Shown in pieces: positions 21,640 to 34,028 of a stretch of DNA of 64,000 nucleotides. The translations under genes were made by a program, and so were the position numbers. How positions within the stretch are numbered: the first letter of the stretch is position 1; the number at the start of each line of letters is the position of its first letter. The notes under the pieces were generated by a model. The model was not told the DNA's origin, did no database searches, and worked only from the letters and a program-made list of their open reading frames with translations. The DNA is from Rhodamnia argentea (taxonomy: Eukaryota > Streptophyta > Magnoliopsida > Myrtales > Myrtaceae): NCBI RefSeq assembly GCF_020921035.1, contig NC_063156.1:26956283-27020282 (forward strand), in the 5' to 3' direction.

Positions 21640-22500
21640 TGCGCATGGTAACACTTTTAAAAATGAATTTTGCTCAAAAAAGTTTCCTGGAGTATAAATC
21701 CGTTTGGTAATGAAATTTTGAACAAAAATCCGTTTGATTACGCAATATTACATTTTTACTTCCGACATAAATTTTTACTTCTGAAGTTAACTTTGAGCCA
21801 ATTGCAAAGTTAAAAAAACAGTTACTTCTCTTTTAGAAGTAAAAATCTCTCCACATCAATATCTCTCTCACGTGGGCCTTTTTTTTCATTTTCATCGCTT
21901 CTCTCTCCCAACCACGCCTCTGCCGTCGCCACCCATTGCCGACCTTCGTCGATTGTCGTCAACCGTCACCGATTGTTGCCACCGGCAACCGGCGATCACA
22001 ACCCACCTCTAACCACCGCGACATCATCGCCACGCCCGCCCCTCCCACCCCCGACCTTTGCCAGCCTGCCGCCGCCGCCCGCCGACAATCGCAACACTGC
22101 GGCCACGACTACTGCCGATTGCCGCCGCCCCCCATCGTTGCCCGACACTAACGAGTCATTGTTTTCGGCTACCAGAGTAAAAATAAATCATAATTTTTTT
22201 TTTTATAAAGTAAATAATATTTTTTAATAATAAAAATTATTTTGTATAGAAATTTAGAAAAATTAAAAATGAAGTAGAAATTTTCCGGCTCCCCGACAAT
22301 TTTTCATGAAAAATTTTGTGTTAATAATGTTTCAAAATTATAAATTTTCAACCGTTACCAAACGAATTTTTCTAATCAGAAATCAACTTTTAGAACAGAA
22401 GTAGAAAAATCAACTTTGCTTTTGAGTAGAAGTAGAAAATTCGACTTCCGGTAAGAAATTGATTTTTGAAACAAAAATGTTGCCATGTGGGCCCTTAGCC
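21640..22500. mobile_element. Terminal-inverted-repeat element, about 860 bp, non-coding
   Basis: The left end reads gggtgcgcatggtaacactt. The reverse complement of the right end reads gggcccacatggcaacattt, an imperfect terminal inverted repeat. Subterminal arms (tgaattttgctcaaaaa; aaatcaacttttagaac) are also inverted. The core 21900-22150 is C-rich and gives a spurious proline-rich frame. The ends are like those of the elements at 34029-34300 and 32952-33441. Confidence 0.6.
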
Positions 22501-23650
22501 TAAGACAGAGAAACTTCCTCTTTTACCGAAACGGGAAGCTCGTGACTTTCGAAGGAATATGATTCAGGTAGCTTTTTTTGAACCCAACACAGCTTTTTTT
22601 ATCCTGGATTTGTCTGTCGCATAGTAACTCTGGAACTCTAGTGTTGTATTCTTCTTGCAGGATGGAAGTTCGAATCGAAATTCCCTTTGCAGGTTTGTCT
22701 TCAACAACGATGATCTCCTCATCAAATCGGAACCGTAGATCTCGAATTCAATCGCTCGCATTTTCCCCTTTCTCTAACAAAACATCGACCGTTAGACCCG
22801 GCGGCTGCGAATCAAACTTCCAACGCTAGGACACGAAGCAGATCGAAGCTCGGGTGGGCTTGAGACAACAGGGGTGTTTTGCCTGTTGTGGGATGATAAT
22901 CGATGGATCGTGTCATTTTTCCGGAGTCCGCTGGAGTTCACGATCATATGCCAAGACTGGCTTTTCCCATTTCACTGCTTTTTCCACGGTCCAAAGGCAA
23001 TGGCCCAGGAAAAGGAATCAAGTGTGCCCATCTCTCGTCAATGAAGACAATAACAAGAGTGACCACCGAAGCGATTGGTCCGGCGGCAAAAACAGCCATC
23101 TGGCCTAGACAGGGTGGGGAGTTCGATTCGTGGGGTGAGCGAATCTCTGAACAGCTCGTGTTGTATTGCCTAGTTGTTGCATAGCTCGTACGAAGAGATA
23201 GCTTGGCGGGGATGCAGTGACGAGAGGTTCGAAGTAGTTACTATGCCTTGAGGAATCGACGTAGCTGTAAATGAGAATCTGTTTGAATTTTCGATCCGAA
23301 CTGAATAAGCGCGCCTGATATATTCATCGTTCAACCGAAGGTTAAGACGATAAAGGTTCGGTGATTGAAGACCCTTCGGGGATGATTTATTCGAGAGCTC
23401 TAGTGACACCGAAGGTCACGCTCGTCACGCAATTGATTTCGAACGCGAGCATGCTTAGCCACGTGAAGAGTCGACGTGGATGCATAACGCTAAGAATACT
23501 AATCATAAATACACCCAGCATTACTGGAACAAGATACTCCATGGAGATTCAGCTCCGACCAGCGGGCGGCGCGAGCGGCTGGGCCTATATGTAACAAAGC
23601 TGGCTCGACAATGCGGGCTCTGATCAGACCCAAAATTTGAGATTGTATTA
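22501..23650. other. Intergenic, no gene supported
   Basis: Overlapping short frames at 22564-22829, 22854-23184 and 23361-23594 occur on both strands without recognisable domains or splice logic. The base composition is less AT-rich than the surroundings, so a decayed gene is possible, but I cannot identify one. Confidence 0.4.
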
Positions 23651-24495
23651 CTGAGGGCTCAATATAAAAAAAAATCAACTTTAACATCTATCCTAATTAT
23701 CTCATACAAAAAAAAACCTCCAACTTTTACTTTTGTCCTAATTCCACGGGCCTAACACTCAAAAAAAAACACATAACTTTTACTTTTGTCTCAATTCTAC
23801 TGGTCTAATACAAAAAAAAAAAATTCAATTTTAGCATTTGTCCCAATTATATCCAAAATTATTTTTTGTCTCATAAAAAATCCTCAACTTTTACTTTTGT
23901 CCCAATTTTACTACCGTTGGTCTTCCGTTTATAATCACCATTAGTTAATCCTACATGGCATTTTCACATCATTAATAAATTGCACCTTAGCAAAAATGAC
24001 ATAAAAAAAAAACTCTTAACTTCTCTTATGTTGTCTGCTTCCCCTACTCATTGCCGGTAGATACAAAGCCACTCAAGATCGCGCGTTTCCGATTTTTTCA
24101 CGCACTCAACAGCCCAAAGAACGGTTAGACGTGGAGATATGATTATTTGGACGAATTGATATTTCCGAATTTTGTAAATTCATTGGTAAGTTCAGCGAGG
24201 AAATTCGAGCCACGTAGAATTAACTAATGGTGATTATGGATGAAAAGTTAAAAATGGTAGAATTGGGACAAAAGTAAAGATTCAGGATTTTTTATGAGAC
24301 GAAAGAAAGTTTTGAATATAATTGAGACAAATTCTAAAGTTATGGGGTTTTTTTTTTTATATTAGGCTTATAAAATTGGGACAAAAGAAAAAGTTACGAG
24401 ATTTTTTACAAGACAAAAAAATTGAAAATTGGGATAAATGCTAAAGCTGGAGTTTTTTTTTTTTTTTTTTTTTTTAGGTCTATTACTAAGGGACC
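23651..24495. mobile_element. Large foldback element, about 850 bp
   Basis: The left arm (23651-23930) repeats 'caacttttacttttgtcc.aatt' three times. The right arm (24230-24495) holds the inverse, 'aattgggacaaaag.aaa', plus matching outer sequence (gggctcaatataaaaaa against the inverse of taggtctattactaagggac). A-runs in the left arm become T-runs in the right. The 300-bp middle is unique. No coding capacity. Confidence 0.7.
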
Positions 24496-25430
24496 CACCC
24501 GATTGAATTACGATCTTTGCCGTAATATCGATTTTTCTTTTTAAAGAATTCACTGTTTAAACAAAACTAAAAAATTAAAGGAAAATGGATTACAAGTAAA
24601 TTGCTAGAGCTACGCCTACGTAGATGATTAAGGAAAGCAACATTGATCTAGCTTCCCTAATAACCTTCTTCGGCCGTCGCTGATATTTTCTTAATTGATA
24701 ATTGAGGGAATTTATTTAATGGATGAGCCGCGCGAGCTTCTTCGTTACATCTACAAAAAGAAGACTTTGGGATTAAATTAACTTGTATCCCAAGACTAAT
24801 TCAGAATATAGACCACGAGCTAGATGCGACGACTAAGACACGGTACTTGTACAAACCGTGAAAAACATTATCTACAAAACGCAATGGGACTGTATCAAAG
24901 AAAATCAGGATATTTTCCTTAATTCTCTTCATATTTCTCGGAATTTTCATGTACATATCTCCTTGGATTGCGCACATCCCCGATCAATTATAATTGATGT
25001 CTGAATATCATCTTATAAAAAACCTATAAATAGGCTTAAGTCCTCGTCATCAAGATACGCGGAAGTCTCGCAATTAGCATCATCGTCTAATTGTGCCAAA
25101 AGCTAATGACGAAATTCGCCGTTGGGATTATCATTACGCTCTTTCTTTTAATACGATAAGCAAAGTTAGTTAGTAAGCCGGTCTTAATCCACCAAGGTTA
25201 ATATTCTTCGTATTGTTTTCCGCAACATCCTTGTTTTATACTTTTACCAACATGCCCTTTATGCAAAGGCAAGTAAGCCAAACAAGCAGTTATTTTTCAA
25301 GCGAACCCCATAGTGAGCTCTTAGACTTGAACAATGAAAAGTTAATAACACCATATAACATAACAATCGTTTTTGGTCATTTCCTCGGTTACCATATCAC
25401 TTACTTTGAATTAGGAAAGATAACACGAGC
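24496..25430. other. Intergenic, no feature seen
   Basis: AT-rich sequence without a supported gene. A 77-codon frame at 25213-25446 has no domain. Confidence 0.45.
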
Positions 25431-25633
25431 GGTCCTTAAATTATGACTCAATGTGTAATGTGATCTCTAAATTTTTAATTTGTTCAATGTAGCCCCTAAA
25501 TTTTAACCCGGTGTGCAATATCGTCCTTGAAAATTCAATATGTTTGATGTATTCACTTAGTAGAAGTAGAAGGTACAATATGCTCAAGAGTAGAAAAAAA
25601 AAAAACAAAAATGGGCAACAGGTAGTATTTTTA

Positions 25634-25930
25634 AATTAGAAAAATATTTAACCACTTAATTTGAGTTTCGTGATGCATAACATAATATAGATTTCCAAAT
25701 CCTAAAGTGGTGGAAGAGTCACTCAATCGATTACCCAGTTCTTGTCCTCATCGCTCGCAAGATATTAGCAACCCTTTTTTCAATGGTTGCAATTGAACAA
25801 ACATTTAGCGCTAGATGATTAGTTTTGGACTCTCGCCGTTCAAGATTAAGCTCGGAGTCCGTGGAAGCTCAAACTTGTGTCGACGATTGGACGAAGACTA
25901 GATTTCGACACCAAGAGCTGGATTGAGAAT
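25634..25930 (+). pseudogene. hAT transposase C-terminal dimerisation domain, remnant
   Basis: Plus strand, one frame with internal stops. It reads NIDFQILKWWKSHSIDYPVL, LIARKILATLFSMVAIEQTF, SAR-stop, then LVLDSRRSRLSSESVEAQTC. This is the conserved hAT family C-terminal block (WWK...YPVLS..ARDILAIPVSTVASESAFS...R..L.P..VEAL). Stops fall before HNIDF and inside the SAFS-like region, so it is dead. Flanks at 25430-25600 and 26280-26440 share 'aatgt.gtcc...aatttt' phrases and may be parts of the same element. Confidence 0.8.
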
Positions 25931-26299
25931 ATGAAATTTTTAGTGAGGATTGTGGAGATATCACCGGCATGGGTACCACAACGAGTAACGTCGATTGACA
26001 ATGAGATAAGTTGAGGTTATCAAAGGTAAAAGAACTACATGAGCTTTGATTCTTCTATTCCAAAAAGATATATAGGCACTTAATAATAATTCATTAAGTT
26101 CAAGCTCATTCCTCCTCTCTCTTTTTTTTCCCATATTTTATTACAATGTACAAATTGATTATAATTTATAATTTATTATGTTTATTTTATTATTTATTAT
26201 TTTAAAAATTAAAATTAAAAAATGGAACCAGAATCGGCCCGGCAACCACAAGTTCCGAGGAACCGGTGGTTTTGAGGAACCGGCCATGTCTAGTACAAT

Positions 26300-27575
26300 G
26301 TCGTCCCCGAGAATTTAACATTTTTTATGTATTCCTTGAACTTTTGGTACATGTTCAAATTAATCCATAAATCACATGAAAAAGGTCCAATGTTATCTCC
26401 CAACTTGAATTAATGAAAGAATTACATTGATTATTTTCATACAAGTCAAGTATTAGTTTGAAGATGTACCAAAAATTTAAACCCCATCTAAATAAATTAA
26501 AAATTCGAAGAACAACGTTACACGTTAGGCGAAAGTTGATGGATTATTTATGTCATTCCCTTAATATATATCGAAGCATTGCCCGTTGCTTGTCTATCAC
26601 ATTTATAAACACTTTATGTACATATGACCTCCCTCTATTAATTTGATTTGAACTTTTGGATTGAAAAACTCAACATGATATTAGAATCAGGTTTCGGCCC
26701 GGAATTTCAAAGTAACCCCTGCCTAATTTCAACTAATGAAGTTACTTCTTGGCAAAGCCCCCTAACTCTTCCAAAATGCAAAATCAACCTTTTCCTTCCC
26801 AAAGAGGTAGAATCCAAATCGAAAACCACCGCCGCCGCCGACTTAAGCCCTTATCTTTGCACAGAATTCAACCCAAACGATTGAGTTTGAACAAGAAGAG
26901 CCCTTGCCGCATCAATCAGTTTTGCTCGGATCACGAACTTGAAAGTGACTTCACGTCTGGATCAATGCGTGGGGAAAAGTCAAAAGCGTCGGACGACATT
27001 CGCGTCATAAAACAGGAATGGTCTCCCAAATGCTCACTCAACCAGTGCCGAAGCCAGGGATAAGGCTTTGATGTGATGAGAGAAGACAATCTGCTTCGAT
27101 TACTTAAAGAAAAGTTCAACTCCTGTCATGATCTTCTCATGTACAGAACGATCTATTGTAAACGATTTGATCATAAAAATGACGACATGGGTTTTCATAC
27201 TTCATCAGCCAGGAGGTAGCTGGGGCCTGCGGGGCAGAGCTCAGAAGCAAGCATTGGTTTATTATTGCTCAAGAAAGGGCAGAAAATATTAAACAAGTAG
27301 AGATCTTGCTAGCTTCTTCTGCAGATTCCCAAACCAAAAATTGAGAAAAATCATAATCAATGGAGGAAGCTCTACAAAATCTCTCTCTCCATTATGTCTT
27401 ATCTGCAGGAGAGGAGTGATGTGAAGAAGGGTAAAAGGGCAAAAAAATATATATATATTTCAAGTGCTCCCAAATTTGGCATATGTTTAGTCCCGTGAAA
27501 TGGATAATAAAACCCTCTGGAATTTTGAAATAGTAGTTCTCGAGATGCATGAAACTTTGGGAGGTGTGAAGTGGT
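26300..27575. other. Intergenic, 3' flank of the FLZ gene
   Basis: Short frames at 26648-27063 have no domain. An (AT)n-like run lies near 27448. The 3' UTR of the minus-strand FLZ gene should occupy the part just below 27580. Confidence 0.4.
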
Positions 27576-27579
27576 CGAG

Positions 27580-28595
27580 TCAGAGAGAGACGCCATCGGC
27601 TTCTGCAACGATCTCTGCTTCGTCTTGCAGAATCTCTTGGTACCGGCAGTCACTGCTACAGAAAGCTTTCTCGCCCCTGCAATGAAACGAGAACGGCATT
27701 AGAAAAATCTGACATCATCTTCGCGACGTTATCTTCTACGCGCTTGAAAAGAAGAGGAAAACAGAGGAGGAGAACAAGAACCCGTTTGAGCTTAAAAATG
27801 GGTGGACCAGTACCTGTAAATGTAAATGTCTGCGTCCTGTTCAATGCCCTTCTTGCAAGTGTAGCAGGAGCTGAGGAAGCTATCCGGACCAAGCAGTGTC
27901 TGCTTCTTAACCTCGCTGGACAAGCAATACATCTCCACTACAGAGCTACCAAAAATATGAGTGGCCGTCGGGTTAGGGCCGTGAGATATCACGCACGTGT
28001 AGTCCTCCGAGAGCTCCATCTCGCTCACAGACAAACACCCTCGTCTCGCCGACGCTAGATCATCGAGAAACGCGAAATTCGGAGACCCGCTTGGAGAAAC
28101 CGCGGGCTCTTGAACAGGAGGAGCCTCAAGTTTCGATCTTGATCCGGGCAAGACCAGTCTGTCACTTCCTCTGACGACAGATTCTTGATGGGGGCGTGCT
28201 TTGTTGTTCGACAGTGTGTCCACGAGAGCGAGGCCGGCCCTTGTGGTGGAGTCGAGTTCCCGAAATGGGTGTTTGTCGACTCCATGGAATTTCTCTGGGA
28301 ATCTCGGATGTTGGTGATAGTGTTGGTACCAAAATGGGAATTTGAGGTGAGAAAAAGGATTGATGTGATGGGTTATGGTCGGGCTGCTAGGACTACCGGC
28401 AACCATTACGTATTTGGGCTGGGTGAGTGCAGTCTTGATCGTCAAATGCATGAATCTCGAAGCTAAGAAAGATGGGAAGATTGACTTGTTATTAGAGGTG
28501 GGATTGTTCTGAGGGTTGGTGGTGGACTGAGACCGTTGATCGGCCACCAATGCTTGCTTATTCCCTGTCACTGCTCTTGGCCTGTTCCTCAGCAT
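27580..28595 (-). CDS. FCS-like zinc finger (FLZ, formerly DUF581) protein
   Basis: Two exons on the minus strand, 28595-27814 and 27676-27580, joined by a 137-bp GT-AG intron within an arginine codon; product 292 residues. FLZ proteins are plant adaptors that bind SnRK1 kinase subunits in energy and sugar signalling. The N-terminus MLRNRPRAVTGNKQAL resembles a motif I remember in this subfamily. The FLZ finger is split by the intron: FLSSCYTCKKGIEQDADIYI, then YRGEKAFCSSDCRYQEI, giving the C-x2-C and FCS-x2-C ligands. A C-terminal EILQDEAE helix follows. An intron at this place in the finger is usual for the family. The 5' leader probably contains another intron (TTTTGGCAG acceptor near 28610) and a (GA)n tract. 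Intact as read. Confidence 0.93.
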
Positions 28596-28838
28596 TTAGT
28601 ACCCAATTTCGCTGCCAAAACAGTCGCAAAAATTAGCATCAAGAACGATCACACAGGGAAAGAGAGCAAAGAAACTTACTTCACAAATCAGGAGAAAGAG
28701 GTCTTTTGGTTTGTGATTTGGTATCGTCAAAGATGAAGATGAGCTCCTTTCAAAAATCACTGCTGCAGATGATCCTCGCCGTTTCAAATAGCAAAAAAAT
28801 GTGCCCAAATTTCTGTTGCCTCCGTGGATGACCACCAG

Positions 28839-28840
<2 letters not shown>

Positions 28841-28877
<37 letters not shown>
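28841..28877. repeat. (CT)n microsatellite in FLZ leader/promoter
   Basis: About 18 CT units; on the FLZ sense strand this is a (GA)n tract about 250 bp upstream of the start, a common feature of plant 5' leaders. Confidence 0.9.
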
Positions 28878-28882
<5 letters not shown>

Positions 28883-29049
28883 GCGTGAAAGTCTTTCTTG
28901 GATTCCTCGATCCTCAGAGCAAGAAAGGAAAGGAGAGAGCAATAACTGCAACGCCAACAAAAGCTGCTGGATCGGAAAACAGAGCAGGTCAAAGAACCGC
29001 CCTAGCCAGCAGGAGAACAATCACTCTGATCCTCCCAGGCTGAAGTAAT

Positions 29050-29334
29050 ACATCAAATGGAGCCGCAGATTTAACAAAGCGCGCTCATGACACCATCATC
29101 GATCGATCGATCCATCAATCATCAACGTCACTAGGGAGTGAATGAGAGCAACTCCCACTTCAGGAAAAATCCCCTCCCCACTTTAACGTTATTTTCCCGT
29201 CTCTGGCCTGGGTGGTGGGTCTGCTTCGCTCTCTGCGTCATCAATGTTATCCTGTTCCCTCTCCCTCTCCCCCCCTCTCTCTCTCTCTCTTCTTTCAGCT
29301 CCAGTTCTGCAAAAAAAGAGGCAGCTTTAAGGGG

Positions 29335-29371
<37 letters not shown>

Positions 29372-30080
29372 CGTGGCATATAAAGAGGAAGGAGGCGTGT
29401 ACATGCAGAGTCATTGGTGTCTGTCATTTTCTTACGTTACATCCCGTGTTAAAAGATCATTCTCGGGGGCTATATACAGACGAAATGCTCGGATTGGAGC
29501 TTTGCTTTGGTACCAAATATCCGTGGCTGCAATTCGATCTTCGTAAGAGATTTGACAACTTCTTCACATACGTCTTATTAACCACTTTCAAATGGTTTTT
29601 CTTTTCGCGTTCAATAAATTCCTTAATCAAACATACAAATTACGTCATTTTCCCAATAATTACGGCGCAGGACCACAGCTCCATTGAGACAGACGCTCAC
29701 CTGAAACCCTAGCTGCCTAGTTTCTCTCTCTCTCTCAACTTTCTTCTTCAACCTCCATAGAAGGAAGAGGTTGAGCTTGATTTCTCCCTCCCCTTTCCCC
29801 TTTTATTAAGCTATTTTGATTCCCGATTTCGTTTTTCTTGCTTTTCTTTGTTTGAGAGTTTTTTCTTTTCTGATTTAGTCTAGACCTAGAAACTTTTCTC
29901 TTTCATTTTTTTAGAAGATTCCTATCTCAATCTAATTTAAATTTAGGATTTTTACGTATATATTTTTAAGGTTTTGCTCTTCTCGGATTTTGTTATCCAG
30001 TTTCGAAGGAAATTACATCTTAGTGAAAGATTCGCCCTCATAAGTATCAAATCTATGCTCGTTCAACATTTTTTTTCTGC
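29050..30080. other. Intergenic, FLZ promoter side, microsatellites
   Basis: (CT)n at 29274-29291 and (GA)n at 29338-29364, 47 bp apart, form a potential hairpin by complementarity. No supported gene; a 166-codon frame at 29212-29712 is built on these simple repeats. Confidence 0.5.
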
Positions 30081-30090
30081 TAGGTGATAG

Positions 30091-30408
30091 TGTTGGGACG
30101 CTAAATATAGATGCATACCGTGGAAAAGCAAAGCCACAGTATCAAATGAAAATATCAATATGTGCTCATTATCGAAGATAGATTCGGTGATCAGCCGCCG
30201 ATTTTGATATGAAGAAGTTATAGATGTGCTCTTTGAATGTGTGACCCATTACCTTGTTCTAATTATTTCTCTTATTATCTGAAACTTGTTTTGTTTTGAA
30301 ATTGTTTGGGATTTGTTTTGCTTTGCAATTGATCTATGGTATTTATCTCTTGTATCCCAAGAAAGTGAATAAAATGTTATTTCAACCAAAAAAAAAAAAA
30401 AAAAAAGC
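30091..30408 (+). mobile_element. Retroposon-like fragment with A-tail
   Basis: The segment ends with aagtgaataaaatgttattt, then about 18-20 A residues at 30387-30407, as in a 3' end of a LINE or retroposed transcript (AATAAA signal 17 bp before the tail). It starts near a TGTTGGGACGC motif at 30091. No coding part is recognised. Confidence 0.5.
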
Positions 30409-30499
30409 CGAACGCTTCTTGTAGGAAGCTTGTACTCGAATATCAATCACGAGTCATCAATGCAAGAAAAAAAATCCATCAAAAATCTGATAATCGTAA

Positions 30500-32950
30500 C
30501 CGTCCACATTCTTGCCGATCATTCTAAATAGTTACTCACGATTTGAGATCCGCAAGTCACGGTTTTGCATGCATCGGCAATACACTCAATGTTTACGCCA
30601 CGATGACACAGCGGCGACACTTGAAATCTTCTTACTTACAACGTGTATCGTACATTATTTTACTGCAGCTGAGATCCGTTGGTTGATTAACATCTTCTTT
30701 CGACAATCGGTGTCATACGATGATCAACGATTTATTACGTTCGATTTAATGGTACATAGAGGAAGTGGTCCACGACACGCTATTAGCAAACAAGAAATTC
30801 TCGAATTCTCGCTCAGCATTTCAAAAAGGCGCATAAGTCTATGAACCCAATTTGTCGCACAACCCACGTCCGTCGTGGACGAGGATAATTATAGCTTAAA
30901 GCAAAAGTCCGACTATCCAAATCAATGATAACAAATAAGTATGGGTTCTATTCCCTTATCTCTTCTCTCTCTGTCTTAATCAATTTTGTCGTGACTCGCT
31001 CGGTTTAGTCAATTGTTTTTGTCCGCATCTTCCTCTTTAAATCATGAGATAGACATTGGCCCACCTCAGAAATATATCTTATTTGTTATTCTCTTCCATC
31101 AATGCATTTATTCATCCTCGGATTAGAATGATAAACTCGGATTAGGATGATAAACACTCAAATTATGTGCCCCCCAAAAAACATATTTTAACAGACTTAA
31201 ATTTGCAAAATTTTTCCTTCATTTGATCCACGTTCTTCACCAGATTTTATTGGTAAGTTCTATTTAATGTATGGACTCAAGAGATTGAAAATTCTTGACC
31301 TTTTCTTCTTTGTTGGTTAGTGTGAATATAAGATTATTAAGCGTGGGGCAAGTATTTTTTTTAACCTATTTTCTTACGTTAGATCGATTGGTTTGACTTG
31401 AGGGTAAGGATTAGTTTGTTTGACTCGAAGTTCGGATAAGTGTTGCATTTGAGATAGCGTAACCCTTCCCCACCGGGAGATTGTCAGATTCCGCCAGCTA
31501 AGAGATCTCGATTAGCTACATAATCAATGATTAGTCCGATTAACCTCAGAGCTTTGTTTGTCTTAAATCATTACACTTTCTGCTTCGACTTTGCAAATTT
31601 TAGACTATGCCTTCGACCCGATACTACATTCCAACAATAATTCATAAGACAACTCGACGAACAAATTCTTCGCTGTATACTTTTAGCATTGGGAAAAAGG
31701 TTGGTGATCGGCCCGACTACGAGCAATGCTCCGAAGAGGAAACTGATCTTCACTAATTATTTTTCTTCCTTTTTCGCGAAATGAACGGACTATTGGAGAT
31801 GCTCCGATCTCCATTAATAGTATCATTAATGAGAACAAATCCTATGTAGGCACCTGGAGCCCACCTTCACGTGGCGAGACGTTAATTTTAATGTTTTGTA
31901 GGCCCCACGGGGGTTATCAACCTCATCATCATTGACGTGTCCCCCTTCCTCTCCTGTCGTAATGTTCAATTTTTCGTGTCTTCTTTTTGAGTGGGGGTGG
32001 TGAGGCCCAGCCCAATCTGTGGGCCTTGATTCTGAATGAATAAAGCGAATTGTGGGCCCAAAGAAAGCGATCAGATTGCTTTGTTCTTTCCTAAAAGAAG
32101 AAAAAACCAAACGAAGGAAAACCACAAAAACTTGTTAAAGGGATCGATCATTGCACGAGACCAAGAATTCGATTCAAATCGTGAGCAGATCTCCGAACGG
32201 GTCGTTCCGACCCGTCCAACTGCGGCTTATCTCGTGCACAAAAATTTCTTGACAGCTAACATCTCGATGGTGCTGTAATGACAAGCTCCTCGGCCTTTTG
32301 GAGCTTCTGCTTGCAGGTGATATAGATTACAGAGTAATCATGGCTCAACCCAAATATTCAATAGTGAGGTACATGACCTTTATTATGGTAATGCTTAGAG
32401 GAGATTTTCTATTGCTAGCCGGCGCCTCTTCAGCCATAATCGGACAAAAGAAGCTGAACATAACTTTTTTTATAGCTTCGTGTTTGGATCCCGCATCGCA
32501 TGTCTATTTTATCCCGATGTTTTCAAATTGATGTACTTTTTGTATAGAGAAATAATAAAATCTTACCATGGCTGATTTACTGAATCAATTTACTAATCGA
32601 TGCATCGGACTGTTATTGATTCTCGAATAGAACCCACTCGTTTATAGTTCCGTTCGCGGTCGGATGTATCGGTTTTCAGCAAGTCTAACGTTATTTCTAG
32701 ACCGTCCGGTGGGGATAAAAAATGGGGAAGTCCATGGGACCCACATCATCATGCCGTTGCCGGTTGGCGCTCAGGCTCGGGCCCAGCGTCCCTTTCGCCC
32801 TTCACAGCGCGGACTTATCGCTGAATCAGGCCCGTTTGTGGGCCCACACCTGATCGGAAAAAGCGTGCACTGAATTTTCATTTTTCATTCTCTTTGATAA
32901 CGTGTCTATTTATTTATTTGTTTTTTTTTTTAACTTCTATTGCTTCGGTT
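30500..32950. other. Intergenic, no gene supported
   Basis: Frames of 60-110 codons (30512-30844, 31826-32125, 32036-32531) show no domain. A short stretch at 32288-32305 (ctcggccttttggagc) recalls the start of U2 snRNA, but the rest does not match. Confidence 0.4.
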
Positions 32951-32951
32951 T

Positions 32952-33441
32952 GCTAGGGGCGCAAATGATAATCGTTATGTTCTCGAGAGCTATTTCTATT
33001 CCCTGAAAAAAGAAAATTAAGCAGAGAAATGCGTTTGACAACGACACAAGATTTATGTTCCTAGAACAAAAATTTGTTTTTTTGTTGTTGTTGTTGTCTG
33101 GTTCGTCTTATTATATTCTATTATACAAGCCATGCCGTGTGTGCTATGTGTCATGTACAGGTTGAACGTAAATTCATTCGATAACATCGTAAAATTTCTT
33201 CAATTGCCAGCCACCGGGCCTCGGCCGACACACGGCACATAGCACACACAGTGTAGCTTGTATAATAGAATATGATAAGATAGAACCGGACATTGTTTTT
33301 CGATGTTTTTATTCTAGAAATAGAAAAGTACAAAATTTTTACTTCTCATTTCTGCTACTAAACGCGTTTCTGTTCAAAACATATTTCCCGAAACATAAAA
33401 AAAAAAAATAGAAAAACAAAAATGTTATCATTTCGTGCTCT
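32952..33441. mobile_element. Foldback/TIR element with near-palindromic core
   Basis: The left end ggggcgcaaatgataatcgt pairs with the inverse of the right end (agagcacgaaatgataacat). Inside, 33098-33156 and 33229-33292 are a second, tighter inverted repeat sharing tattctattatacaagc exactly. Total about 490 bp, non-coding. Confidence 0.65.
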
Positions 33442-34028
33442 AAGTCACATGAATCCGAACACAATCATATTGCAAAATATTAACGCAACTTGTATTTTTC
33501 TGTTAGCAATAAAAATTTAAGCACGCTAACAAGAAATTAGAAATGCTTTGAAATTTCATTGTACGCGCTCGTATACAATTATGTAATTACTCTTACACGT
33601 GCAGCGAAGTTGCTTATTTAATTACGTATGAGGTAGAGGAAATGCTATAAAATGTCAAACGTGTATTTATATGCAAGGGTTGTAGAAAATCCTCTGACCA
33701 AAAAAAAAAAAAAAGCACACCGTAAAAAATCCTAAACTATATCCACCGTGCCGTCAATATCCGTGATATCATATTTTTCAAAGGTAAACTGTATCCACCG
33801 TGCCATCAATATCCATGATAATAATTTTTTTTTGGTAAAAAATGTGAAATAATTATTAGAATGGCGGTATTCTTCATTAAAAATATCGCATGCAAATTTC
33901 TCAAATCATAAAAAATTACAGCTTAGCCGATCACCTTTATTGTTTTTGCCAATACACAAAAAAATACCACCTTTTGGGGCGCTTAATTGAAACGAGTTAT
34001 AGAATGACGTGATATTCTTTGGATGTTG

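Noticed and set aside
28801-29427. Frames rich in Leu-Ser or Arg-Glu repeats
   Set aside because: They translate (CT)n and (GA)n microsatellites.
20244-30104. Shared TGTTGGGACGCTAA at 20244 and 30091 as LTR pair
   Set aside because: The sequences after the 14-mer diverge at once, so they are not two LTRs of one element.
32280-32345. Possible U2 snRNA-like start (ctcggccttttgg)
   Set aside because: Only about 13 bases agree; the following Sm-site and branch-pairing parts of U2 are missing.
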